Below are positions 8,398-16,264 of a stretch of DNA of 64,000 nucleotides, piece after piece. A program made the translations under genes and the position numbers. Where the stretch lies: contig WGMP01000031.1 in assembly GCA_016124975.1 (NCBI GenBank), positions 1-64,000 on the forward strand, in the 5' to 3' direction. The notes beneath the pieces were generated by a model that was not told the origin of the DNA, made no database searches, and saw only the letters and a program-made list of their open reading frames with translations. The DNA comes from Phycisphaera sp. GTDB lineage: Bacteria > Planctomycetota > Phycisphaerae > Phycisphaerales > SM1A02. The stretch's first letter is position 1, and each line of letters starts with the position of its first letter.

Positions 8398-10643
8398 TGC
8401 GACGGCTCGCTGCGCTCGTGACGGGCTGGCCGCGCGCGGTCGTCGCTGCGTCGGTCGTGCTCGCCGCACTCGGCGCGTGGCTGGGCGTGTTTCATCTCAG
8501 GATCGACAGCGACACAGACTCGCTCATCGCGCCCGACAGGCCGTTCATGGCCGACTACCGCGCGTTCCTCGCGGAGTTCGGCGACCTCGAGGGCGCGGTC
8601 ATCGTGGTCGACCCGAAGGGCGACGACGCGGCGGCTCGGTCCGCGGTCGACGCGCTCGCTGCGGCGCTTGATCTCGGCGACGAGAAGCCGCTCGTCGGAC
8701 GCTGGGCCGCGACGATCTCGCCCGGGGAGCAATGGCGCCTCGCCTCATGGGCCGCGAGCGACGCGGAACTGCGCGCCATGGCGATGGAAGCGGACGCGAT
8801 CGCAGCGGTCGCGCGCGGCGACACGCGGGGCCATCCCGTGGTCGCGGCGGCGCTGTCAGCCGAACGCTCCGCCGAGTACCTGCAGGCGCCCGGCGGAAGG
8901 CTCTTCTTCGTCGAGGTGAGCCCGCTCAAGGACTTCACGGCGCTCGACCCGTTCCGGCCATCGCTCGACTTCGTGCGCGTCGCCGTCAGGGAGGTCGCGG
9001 AGGATCACCCGACGGTCGAGATCGGCCTCACGGGCAAGCCCGTACTGATGGACGACGAGATGCGCACCGCGAACGCCGACATGGCGCGCGCGAGCCTCGT
9101 CTCCGTGACCATCATCACCGTCCTCTTCATCGTCGTGTTCCGCGGCGTGCGGCGGCCGCTGCTGGCGCTCGTCGCGTTCGCGGTCGCGACGGGCTGGACC
9201 TTCGGCGCGGCGACGCTCCTCGTCGGGCATCTCAACCTCCTGTCGACCGTCTTCATGCTCGTCCTCGTCGGCGCGGGGCTCGACTATGGCGTCCATGTCG
9301 TGAGCCGTTACGGCGAGTATCGCCGCGCGCGCCCCGCCGCCGAGGCGGTCGCGCTCGCCGTGCGGCACATCGGCCCCGGAACGCTCGCGGGCGCCGCGGG
9401 CTCGGCCGCCGTCTTCTTCGGCGCGATCTTCACCGACTTCGGAGGCTTGCGCGAACTCGGCGTCATCGCGGGCGCCGGGCTCCTCCTCTGCGCGCTCGCG
9501 ATGGTCACGGTGCTGCCCGCGCTTCTCGTGCTGCTCGACGCGAAGGGCGCGCCGACGGCCGTCGCTCCGAGCGTCGACCCCACGACCACGCCAAGACCGC
9601 GCTGGCTCGCGCTCGCAGCCGCCCTGGTTCCGATCGTCGCCTGCCTGCCGCTGATTCCCGCAGGACTCCGCTTCGAATCGAACCTGCTCGAGCTTCAGTC
9701 GCCGTCGCTCGCAAGCGTGCAGTGGGAGAAACGCATCTTCGCCGACAGCGCCAGCGCCTCGTGGTTCGCGGCGTCGACGGCGCGCGACTTCGACGAGATC
9801 GCAGCGCTCCGCGAGCGGGCGGCACAGCATCCCGAGATCCTTCGCTCCGAGAGCGTGCTCGATGCGGTTCCGCGCGAGACGCCCGAGCGCGCGGCGCTTC
9901 GAGCCAAGGTCGCTGCGGCGGGCGCGGGCATCGAGCAGCCCCCGATCGGCGCGCCGCCCGCCATGCGCGCGGCGTGGGAGATCGCGGCGGGCGCCGCGCT
10001 TCCGCTGCGCGCGGCGCTTCCCGAGGCGATCGCCCCGCGGCTCGTCTCGCCGAACGGAGCGTTTCTCGTGCGCTTCATTCCGCGCGACGACGCGTGGGAG
10101 GAAGAGGCGCTCGCGCGCTTTGTCGGGGCCGTGCGGGCGGTCGATCCGCGCGTGACGGGCGTCCCGATCACGCAGCTCGAGTCGATCCGCGACATGCGTC
10201 AGGCGTTCATCGACTCGAGCATCTGGGCGCTGGTCGCGGTCACCGTGATCGCTGCGATCTCGTTCCGCGCAGTCTGGCCAGCGCTTCTCGCGACGGCGAC
10301 CGTGGTGGCGGGCGTCGCGATGACGCTCGCGCTCCTGCCCCTCTTCGGGTCGCACCTCAACCTCGCGAACTTCTTCGCGGTCCCCATGCTCATCGGGCTC
10401 GGGATCGACAGCGCGATCCACATCATCCACCGCTTCCGCAGCGACCCAGCGAACACGGGCCCCACGCTGCGCGCGGTCGCGTTCACGGCGCTCACGACGG
10501 CGATCGGCTTCGGAGCGCTCGTGTTGGCGGAGCATCGCGGCATGCAGTCGCTTGGCCTGGCGATGGCGGTCGGAAGCCTCGCGTGCATGTATGCCGCGTG
10601 CGTCGTCCTGCCGCTCTTCCTGCGCGCGCGCATCGGCGCGTGA
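8397..10643 (+). CDS. RND/MMPL-family transporter (HAE3/HpnN-like)
   Basis: A 748-residue inner-membrane proton-driven exporter with the two-half RND layout: TM1 near residues 12-30, an extracytoplasmic loop, a block of TM helices, then the same again. The repeated MMPL signatures are clear (GAGLDYGVHVVSRYGEYR and GLGIDSAIHIIHRFR), each with a conserved Asp inside the membrane. No periplasmic adaptor or outer-membrane channel gene is nearby, as is usual for HAE3/HpnN-type proteins that move lipids or other hydrophobic molecules. ATG 8397 overlaps the aminotransferase stop by one base; GTG 8394 is an alternative. It converges on the second haloperoxidase-like gene with a 15-nt gap. Confidence 0.88.
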   Translation: MRRLAALVTGWPRAVVAASVVLAALGAWLGVFHLRIDSDTDSLIAPDRPFMADYRAFLAEFGDLEGAVIVVDPKGDDAAARSAVDALAAALDLGDEKPLVGRWAATISPGEQWRLASWAASDAELRAMAMEADAIAAVARGDTRGHPVVAAALSAERSAEYLQAPGGRLFFVEVSPLKDFTALDPFRPSLDFVRVAVREVAEDHPTVEIGLTGKPVLMDDEMRTANADMARASLVSVTIITVLFIVVFRGVRRPLLALVAFAVATGWTFGAATLLVGHLNLLSTVFMLVLVGAGLDYGVHVVSRYGEYRRARPAAEAVALAVRHIGPGTLAGAAGSAAVFFGAIFTDFGGLRELGVIAGAGLLLCALAMVTVLPALLVLLDAKGAPTAVAPSVDPTTTPRPRWLALAAALVPIVACLPLIPAGLRFESNLLELQSPSLASVQWEKRIFADSASASWFAASTARDFDEIAALRERAAQHPEILRSESVLDAVPRETPERAALRAKVAAAGAGIEQPPIGAPPAMRAAWEIAAGAALPLRAALPEAIAPRLVSPNGAFLVRFIPRDDAWEEEALARFVGAVRAVDPRVTGVPITQLESIRDMRQAFIDSSIWALVAVTVIAAISFRAVWPALLATATVVAGVAMTLALLPLFGSHLNLANFFAVPMLIGLGIDSAIHIIHRFRSDPANTGPTLRAVAFTALTTAIGFGALVLAEHRGMQSLGLAMAVGSLACMYAACVVLPLFLRARIGA

Positions 10644-10658
10644 GGGTTCAGGATGGCG

Positions 10659-12683
10659 TCACTTGCATGCGCCCCACTGCGCGAGCAGCACGGCGAGGTC
10701 GCCGCCGCCGACGAGTCCATCGCCGTCGAGATCCGCCGAGACCGTCGTGGTTCCCCACAGGACGAGGAGCTGGCCGAGATCGTGCCCGTCGACAAGCCCA
10801 TCGCCGTCGAGGTCGCCCGCGCACGGCGGCGCGGGATCGATCGGATCGAAGAGCGCGAGCGAGCGCTCGTGGCTGCGCGTCGCGACCTGATGCCCCAGCA
10901 CGCGGCCCGGGAAGTCATCGAAGACCGGATGGATGCCGCCGTAGATGCGTGACTGCCCTGCTGCGTCCGCCGCGTCGTAGTAGGTGGCCCACTGGAACTC
11001 GAGGTCCTGGCTCGGACCCGCCTCGAACACCAGGAAGTCGTTGGCTTCGCAGGTGTAGGTCGCGAGGCCACCAGGGAAGAACGCGCTGCCTGTGATGCGC
11101 GCGAGCACCTCCGCCGCCGTGCGGCTGAAGGTCGAGTGGCCCGACACATAGCCCGCGAACGGAGGCGTGACGAAGTTGGCGCGCTGGTACGGCACCCACT
11201 CTCCCGCGAGGATCCACTCGACGCCGGAGTGCTCGGTCGCTGGATTCGCGGGGACGCCCGGCCAGCCGACGACCGCGATCGCGCCGACATGGTCTGCGAG
11301 ATGCGCGTGGCGCTGGCCCGGCGCCGCGGTCGCCTCCGTGACGAGCTCGACCACGCCCGGGAGCAGGTTCACGCCGTCGAGGTCGAACGACGGCAGCGAC
11401 GGATCGCTGCACTGGCCGTTGCCCGCGAGGTGTCGGATCGCCGTGATCGGCCGGCTTCCGTCGTAGTGCGTCTTCACGCCCCACGCGGTGATCGCCGCGT
11501 CATGCAGCGCTCCGTTGAGCATGACATACATCTTCACATCCCACTCGAGCGCGTCGAGCTCGGGGCCATCGCCGCCGATCCTGCGCACGAATCCAGGGTG
11601 GTCGACGACCGCGTTCGCGATCTCGTTCCAGTGCCCTGGCGGCGTCGACGACTGCGGGCCGTCGGCCCAGAACTCGGCGATGCAGCGGGCCCAGTCGCCC
11701 CGCAGGACGATGTTCGAGGGATATGGCGCGCCCGTCGCGGGGTTGACGGGGTGGCCCGTCCCCGTGTCAGCGCCGAGCGGGTTGTTGCCGATCGCGGAGG
11801 GCGAGATGTCCATCGTCACGCCGTCGTCGGGCGTGAGCCATGCGGTGCGGCGCAGGACATCCTCGTGCCCTGCGCGGAACTCGGCATCGCCGTCGCCGTT
11901 CAGAAGGGGCACTTCGGGCGGATCGAAGTAGACGCCGGGGCGCGACGGGTCCATGTCCCCCGCAAGAAGTCCGAACGGCTGCACGAAGGCCCAGTGCGGC
12001 GCAAGGCGCTTCTGCACGGTCCCCGGCACCGCGTTTCCCTTTGGATCGAATGTGTAGCTCAGCGCCAGCGGCTGCCAATGCGAGGCATCGACGAGCGTCG
12101 GGTTGAACGGGAGCCCGACGATGAGCGGCGGGTTGACGGGCGGATAGGAGCCCGACTCGGCCTGGTAGCCCTGGGCCTCGCGCGACCCGTCGTCGAGGGA
12201 GGCCGCGATCAGCTGCGCAGCGAGACGGTTGCCCACGGCCGCGGGCGCGTTTCCTTCGGTCGTCGTCACAGAGATCGGATAGCCGAGCGCCGCCATGCGC
12301 GCGTCAAGCGCAGCGAGCGTGAGCGCCGCATTCGGGCTCGAGGCGAAGCGATGCCGCAGAAGGCGGTACGCCGCGTAGGAGATCGTCTCGTGCTGCGCGG
12401 CGGCGCGGTCGACGGCCGCATGCTTCTCCGCGAAGAGGTAGTGCCGTGCGGTCGGCTCGTAGACCGCCCACGCGTCGTACATCGCGACGGAGAGGTGGAA
12501 GAGGTTGCGCGCGTGGACGGGCGGACGCGGCGTGTCCTTGCGGATCGCGGCGAGGACGGCCTCGTTCCAGCCCCGCGCCACGGAGTCCGCGGCCCATGCG
12601 GCGTCCGACGCGCCGAGGACGGCGGCGGCAAGAGTGGTCACGACAGCCGCGCCGAGGCGGCCCCTGCGGAAGATCTCGTGCAT
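10659..12683 (-). CDS. Secreted vanadium-dependent haloperoxidase-like protein with dockerin-like tail (paralogue 2)
   Basis: This 674-residue paralogue aligns with the protein at 4641-6662 along its whole length. The signal peptide runs to about residue 30 (VLGASDAAWAAD). All three active-site motifs are kept: VKTHYDGSRP, PPFAGYVSGHS and SRIYGGIHPVFD. The C-terminus carries two dockerin-like Ca-binding repeats (DLDGDGLVDGHDLGQLL and DLDGDGLVGGGDLAVLL), less regular than in the first copy. ATG 12683 follows GGAGAAG at normal spacing; a longer in-frame opening to 12878 is ignored because it would bury the signal peptide. Two such paralogues flanking a plus-strand aminotransferase/exporter pair suggest duplication and divergence. 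The substrate (halide or phosphoester) is unknown. Confidence 0.88.
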   Translation of the reverse strand: MHEIFRRGRLGAAVVTTLAAAVLGASDAAWAADSVARGWNEAVLAAIRKDTPRPPVHARNLFHLSVAMYDAWAVYEPTARHYLFAEKHAAVDRAAAQHETISYAAYRLLRHRFASSPNAALTLAALDARMAALGYPISVTTTEGNAPAAVGNRLAAQLIAASLDDGSREAQGYQAESGSYPPVNPPLIVGLPFNPTLVDASHWQPLALSYTFDPKGNAVPGTVQKRLAPHWAFVQPFGLLAGDMDPSRPGVYFDPPEVPLLNGDGDAEFRAGHEDVLRRTAWLTPDDGVTMDISPSAIGNNPLGADTGTGHPVNPATGAPYPSNIVLRGDWARCIAEFWADGPQSSTPPGHWNEIANAVVDHPGFVRRIGGDGPELDALEWDVKMYVMLNGALHDAAITAWGVKTHYDGSRPITAIRHLAGNGQCSDPSLPSFDLDGVNLLPGVVELVTEATAAPGQRHAHLADHVGAIAVVGWPGVPANPATEHSGVEWILAGEWVPYQRANFVTPPFAGYVSGHSTFSRTAAEVLARITGSAFFPGGLATYTCEANDFLVFEAGPSQDLEFQWATYYDAADAAGQSRIYGGIHPVFDDFPGRVLGHQVATRSHERSLALFDPIDPAPPCAGDLDGDGLVDGHDLGQLLVLWGTTTVSADLDGDGLVGGGDLAVLLAQWGACK

Positions 12684-12822
12684 GATGGTTCTCTTCTCCC
12701 GAGCGCGAAGGTAGCCCTGAACGGGTGCGCTGCAAGCGTGGAGAGCCGAGTTCAGCGGGAAACAAACACGCGGCGTGCGGCGCGAAGTCGCTCTCGGACC
12801 CACCGTCGCGCGCGCCGAGCGT

Positions 12823-14814
12823 TCAGACCCGATCCAACGCCACGCCCTCGGGCAGTGCGTCGAGGAAGCGCTTTCCATACGACTTCGTGACGATCCGCGG
12901 GTCGAGCACCACCACGCGGCCCGCGTCGCTCGCGCTGCGGATCAGGCGCCCCACGCCCTGCTTGAACCGCAGCACGGCGCGCGGCAGCTGGTCGTCGCGG
13001 AAGCTGTTTCCGCCGAGCGACTCGATGCGCTCGTGGCGCGCCTGGATCAGCGGATGGTCGGGCACATCGAAGGGCAGCTTGGTGATGATCACATTGCGGA
13101 GCGCGCGACCCCGCACATCGACGCCCTCCCAGAAGCTCGCGGTGCCGAAGAGGACGGAGTGCTCGTGCTCGCGGAAGCGCTTGAGGATCTGCCCGCGCTC
13201 GCCGTCCTCGCCCTGGATGAAGACGGGGTGCCCCGCCGCACGCAGGACGGGCGCGCAGCGCTCCGCGACCTCGCGCAGCGTGCGGAAGCTTGTGAAGAGG
13301 ACGAACGCGCCGCCGCCCGTCTCGTCGATCTGGCGGAGGATGCGCGGCACGAGCTCGCGCACGGCTTCGGGCGACTCGGGCGGCGGCATGCCGCGGTCGA
13401 TGATCACGCGCATCTGGCTCGCGTAGTCGAACGGGCTTCCGAGCGCGAGCGTCTTCGCGCCGTCGCAGCCGAGGCGGCCGACCACATGCGAGAAGTCGTC
13501 GCCCGATGCGGCGAGCGTCGCGCTCGTCATCGTGATCGACACATCCATCGAGAAGAGATGCTCCTGCAGCACGGGACCGACGTCGATCGTGGCGCCCGAC
13601 AGCGTGATCGAGGGACGACGGCTTCCATGGAGCGGCTTTCCTCGCTCGACCCAGTAGACGCAGCCGGGGACGCCTTGCCCGATGAAGAGGTCGATCTCTG
13701 CGCCGAGCGCGACCACGCGTTCGGACGCGCTCCCGAGGTCGAACTGCACCGACTCGTCGGTGGCGCGCTCGCGCAGCAGCTTGAGCGCGGAGGAGAGGTC
13801 GCCGAGCGCGGGCGAGAGAGTGTTCGAGAAGGCGTCGGGCGCGGAGACCCGACCGCTCGAGGGCGATGCGCCCTTGCCCGCGGCAACGGCCCGATGCACC
13901 TCGTCGAAGAAGTCCTCTGCGGCCCCCTGCGCCTCGATCACGAGGTTGATCACCCCGTCGACCTCATCGGCGGGAAGGCCCGACGCCTCGATCCCCGAGA
14001 GCGTGCCTCGGCTCGTCGACGGGTTGTAGAGGGTCCGCAGCAGGTGGCGCACGCGGTACTCCGAGATGCGGAGCCCGAAGTGCCCGCTCGCCACGTCCTC
14101 GAGGTGATGAGCCTCGTCGAAGATGACATGGTCGTAGGACGGCAGGAAGGCCGCGCCGCGCACGCGCAGCGCGAGGTCGCTGAAGAAGAGCGCGTGGTTG
14201 CAGATCAGGAGATCTGCGTTCTCCATGCGGCGCCGCGCCGACTGATAGAAGCACTTGTCGTAGGTCGGGCAGCGTCGTCCCATGCAGTTGCCCGCGTCGC
14301 TCTCGACATGCTCCCAGACGCCGCGGCGCGGCAGCTGCGGCAGCGTCGCGAGCGAGCCGTCGGTGGTGGCGTACGCCCAGTCCTCGATCAGCTCGAGCGA
14401 GTGCTCCTCTTCCTCGTTGTGGCAGATCTTGGACTTCTTCTCGCTCGCGATGCGCATGCGCCGCAGCGACAGGTAGTTCGCGCGCCCCTTGCAGAGCACC
14501 GTCGTAAACTCATCGGGAATCACGGCCTTGAGGAGCGGAACATCCTTGTCGAAGATCTGCTCCTGGAGCGAGATGGTGTGCGTGCACACCACCACGCGTT
14601 CGCGTCGCTCCAGGATGCGGCGGATCGCAGGCACCAGATAGCCGAAGCTCTTGCCGACCCCCGTGCCTGCCTCGACGAGGAGCCGCCCCTTCGACTCGAG
14701 GTTGGCCTCGACCGCCTCGGCCATGCGAAGCTGCTCGGGCCGCGACTCGAAGCCCGCGATCCGACGCGCGAGCGGGCTTTCCGGCCCGAGAAAGAAGGCG
14801 GGGTGCAACGACAC
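12823..14814 (-). CDS. DinG/XPD-type ATP-dependent DNA helicase
   Basis: A 663-residue superfamily 2 helicase of the Rad3/XPD/DinG group, which unwinds DNA 5' to 3' and resolves unusual structures such as R-loops. Walker A is EAGTGVGKS (residues 48-56) and Walker B is DEAH (233-236). Four Cys at about 108 (LCKGRANYL), 177, 182 and 188 (NCMGRRCPTYDKC) match the iron-sulfur cluster of this family. C-terminal helicase motifs include TSATLA, FGTASFWEGVDV and QGVGRLIRS. The GTG start gives the family N-terminus; TACCCT ends 8 nt upstream and there is no Shine-Dalgarno sequence, so the mRNA may be leaderless. No nuclease domain is fused. Confidence 0.9.
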   Translation of the reverse strand: MSLHPAFFLGPESPLARRIAGFESRPEQLRMAEAVEANLESKGRLLVEAGTGVGKSFGYLVPAIRRILERRERVVVCTHTISLQEQIFDKDVPLLKAVIPDEFTTVLCKGRANYLSLRRMRIASEKKSKICHNEEEEHSLELIEDWAYATTDGSLATLPQLPRRGVWEHVESDAGNCMGRRCPTYDKCFYQSARRRMENADLLICNHALFFSDLALRVRGAAFLPSYDHVIFDEAHHLEDVASGHFGLRISEYRVRHLLRTLYNPSTSRGTLSGIEASGLPADEVDGVINLVIEAQGAAEDFFDEVHRAVAAGKGASPSSGRVSAPDAFSNTLSPALGDLSSALKLLRERATDESVQFDLGSASERVVALGAEIDLFIGQGVPGCVYWVERGKPLHGSRRPSITLSGATIDVGPVLQEHLFSMDVSITMTSATLAASGDDFSHVVGRLGCDGAKTLALGSPFDYASQMRVIIDRGMPPPESPEAVRELVPRILRQIDETGGGAFVLFTSFRTLREVAERCAPVLRAAGHPVFIQGEDGERGQILKRFREHEHSVLFGTASFWEGVDVRGRALRNVIITKLPFDVPDHPLIQARHERIESLGGNSFRDDQLPRAVLRFKQGVGRLIRSASDAGRVVVLDPRIVTKSYGKRFLDALPEGVALDRV

Positions 14815-14822
14815 GGTCCGAG

Positions 14823-14828
14823 AGGGTA
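14823..14828 (-). promoter_or_regulatory. -10 box of the DinG-type helicase gene (leaderless-type)
   Basis: TACCCT on the minus strand ends 8 nt before the GTG start at 14814. No ribosome-binding site is visible. Confidence 0.4.
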
Positions 14829-14900
14829 GCGCGGAGTCCGCCGCCGACGGCCTGCTCGACCGCTTTCGCGCGGCGTGCGCCGCAACAGGCCCTTCGCGTG

Positions 14901-14906
14901 TATAGT
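14901..14906 (+). promoter_or_regulatory. -10 box of tRNA-Ser(GCU)
   Basis: TATAGT lies 13 nt before the first base of the mature tRNA, leaving room for a short 5' leader that RNase P would remove. No recognisable -35 box is present in the GC-rich DNA upstream. Confidence 0.5.
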
Positions 14907-14919
14907 GCCGTCCCCCATT

Positions 14920-15010
14920 GGACAGGTGCCCGAGAGGCCGAAGGGGACGGTTTGCTAAACCGTTGTACGGGGAATTCCCTGTACCGAGGGTTCGAATCCC
15001 TCCCTGTCCG
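14920..15010 (+). tRNA. tRNA-Ser, anticodon GCU (codons AGC/AGU)
   Basis: The acceptor stem GGACAGG (14920-14926) pairs with CCTGTCC (15003-15009), with discriminator G at 15010. The anticodon loop TTGCTAA places GCT at 14954-14956. A long variable arm (TGTACGGGGAATTCCCTGTACC region) marks a class II tRNA, and GGTTCGAATCC forms the T loop. No CCA is encoded, consistent with the need for the CCA-adding enzyme encoded at 53453. Confidence 0.97.
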
Positions 15011-15025
15011 TTGTTTGAGCGCTCG

Positions 15026-15237
15026 GCGCGTATCTTGAGCGGGCGCCGCGTATCTTGAGCGTGCGCCGCTGCGGCGGCGCCCTTTGGTGCTGGGGCGCTG
15101 CGTGACTTGAGCGATCGCCGCGTATCTTGAGCGGGCGCCGCTGCGGCGGCGCCCTTTGGTGCTGGGGCGCTGCGTGATTTGAGCGGGCGCCGCGTATCTT
15201 GAGCGGGCGCCGCTGCGGGGGCGCCCTTTGGTGCTGG
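15026..15237. repeat. Three copies of a 72-bp direct repeat with hairpins
   Basis: The motif GCGCCGCTGCGG recurs at 15063, 15135 and 15207, exactly 72 bp apart, with the element CGCGTATCTTGAGCG between copies. Each copy holds an inverted repeat (GGCGCCGC-TGC-GGCGGCGCC, imperfect in the third) followed by CCCTTT, so it could fold as a GC-rich hairpin and might end the tRNA transcript. The 350-base stretch 15011-15360 holds only this array and the terminator at 15303-15340; no gene is convincing there. Confidence 0.85.
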
Positions 15238-15302
15238 CCTGCCGCTGTTGCGGTTCGCGTGATGCGCGGCGGGGTTTCTGGCTTCGGTTTCGATGGGCGA
15301 GA

Positions 15303-15340
15303 TGAAACGGCGCGGATGCCCATCGGAGGCACCCGCGCCG
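15303..15340 (-). terminator. Terminator of the PEP-CTERM-like gene
   Basis: On the minus strand a 13-bp stem with one G-U pair (arms 15328-15340 and 15308-15320) is followed by GTTTCA, 20 nt after the stop codon at 15361. Confidence 0.6.
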
Positions 15341-15360
15341 GTCGTCGATGCACCCGAAGC

Positions 15361-15972
15361 TCAGTCGCGACGGCGTCGGCCTGCGAGGCCCGCGAGGCCG
15401 AGGAGCGCGATGGCCCCTGGCGCGGGCAGATTGCTGACATAGGTCGCCACGCCCGCGTCGGTCTCGTACGCGAGCGCGTCGAGCCGCGCCCAGCCCGTCG
15501 GGTGGATGTTGATCATGCCCCAGCCGTAGTGCGTCGCGCCGTCGATCGTGAAGCGGAATCCGAAGTAGTTCGTGCCCGAGACGCGCCACTCGCCTGCGCC
15601 TGTTCCAAAGACCACGCTGCCCGCGCCGTAGGAGCCCGACGCGTCGACGACAGAGCCTGCTCCTCCCGCGAACCGCCCTGCCGATGGTCCCGAAGAGGCC
15701 GGGAAGCGAAGCAGGTTCAGGGCGCCCTCTGGCCCAGTGAGCGAGAGGTCGCCCGTCAAGCCCACGATGTTCAGGTCCCAGCCCGCCATGGCGGTGGTGC
15801 TTGTCGTGAAGCCATTGTCGATGTCGACATACAGCCCGCCGCCCGTCGAGGGAATCGCCGCCTTGATGTTGCCGTTGTAGACCATCGCAGCGCCCGCCGA
15901 TCCGCCCGCTCCAAGCGGGGCAATGACGGCGACAAGCGCGAGCGATCCGACGCAGTTCGAGAGAGAGTTCAT
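15361..15972 (-). CDS. Secreted protein with PEP-CTERM-like sorting signal
   Basis: Exported protein of 203 residues that I do not recognise beyond its sorting signals. An N-terminal signal peptide (about residues 1-28) is followed by a Gly/Ser-rich body with NGNIKAAIPSTGG, YVDIDNGF and NYFGFRFTIDG, reminiscent of secreted beta-rich proteins. The C-terminus PAPGAIALLGLAGLAGRRRR is the PEP-CTERM-type anchor: a Pro-containing motif, one hydrophobic helix and a basic end, used by exosortase systems. The start ATG 15972 is preceded by AAAGGA at good spacing; the longer open frame to 16044 lacks support. The exosortase is not in this window. Confidence 0.75.
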   Translation of the reverse strand: MNSLSNCVGSLALVAVIAPLGAGGSAGAAMVYNGNIKAAIPSTGGGLYVDIDNGFTTSTTAMAGWDLNIVGLTGDLSLTGPEGALNLLRFPASSGPSAGRFAGGAGSVVDASGSYGAGSVVFGTGAGEWRVSGTNYFGFRFTIDGATHYGWGMINIHPTGWARLDALAYETDAGVATYVSNLPAPGAIALLGLAGLAGRRRRD

Positions 15973-16214
15973 GCCTTCAGTCCTTTCGTGAAGCACCCGT
16001 CGCTCGGACCCGTCCCACACGGCGCGGGGCGTTCTCCGATGCACGCGTCTTCGTCAGAGCATGCGAAAGATCCGGCGTGCGGCTGTCACGCAGGCGCGCG
16101 CCGCGCGCGGTTGTTCCTCGGATGTCCCTGCATCGACTGACGCCGCGATCACCTGGCTCGCGCCCGACGGGCCACGACCGTCCGAGACTTGCGGCAACTC
16201 GGGAAATCCCGTCG

Positions 16215-16235
16215 ATTCCGCGCATCGCGCGGAAT
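16215..16235. promoter_or_regulatory. Inverted repeat at the sucC promoter, candidate operator
   Basis: Perfect 9-bp arms ATTCCGCGC (16215-16223) and GCGCGGAAT (16227-16235) are separated by 3 nt. The repeat ends 13 nt before the sucC -10 box and so covers the -35 position, where a repressor or activator could act. Confidence 0.4.
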
Positions 16236-16248
16236 CCGCGCGGGCTGT

Positions 16249-16254
16249 TATCCT
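16249..16254 (+). promoter_or_regulatory. -10 box of sucC (leaderless-type)
   Basis: TATCCT ends 10 nt before ATG 16265. No Shine-Dalgarno sequence lies between them, so the transcript would start within about 4 nt of the start codon. Confidence 0.45.
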
Positions 16255-16264
16255 GTCCGCCCCT

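Noticed and set aside
14920-15360. Integrated mobile element at the tRNA-Ser 3' end
   Set aside because: No integrase, no duplicated tRNA 3' end and no transposase is present; only the 72-bp repeats follow.
14955-15440. Minus-strand frame with 24-residue repeats opposite the tRNA and 72-bp array
   Set aside because: It includes the antisense of tRNA-Ser (peptide GFEPSVQGIP, typical of false ORFs over tRNA genes) and the 72-bp repeat; no start or ribosome-binding site is convincing.
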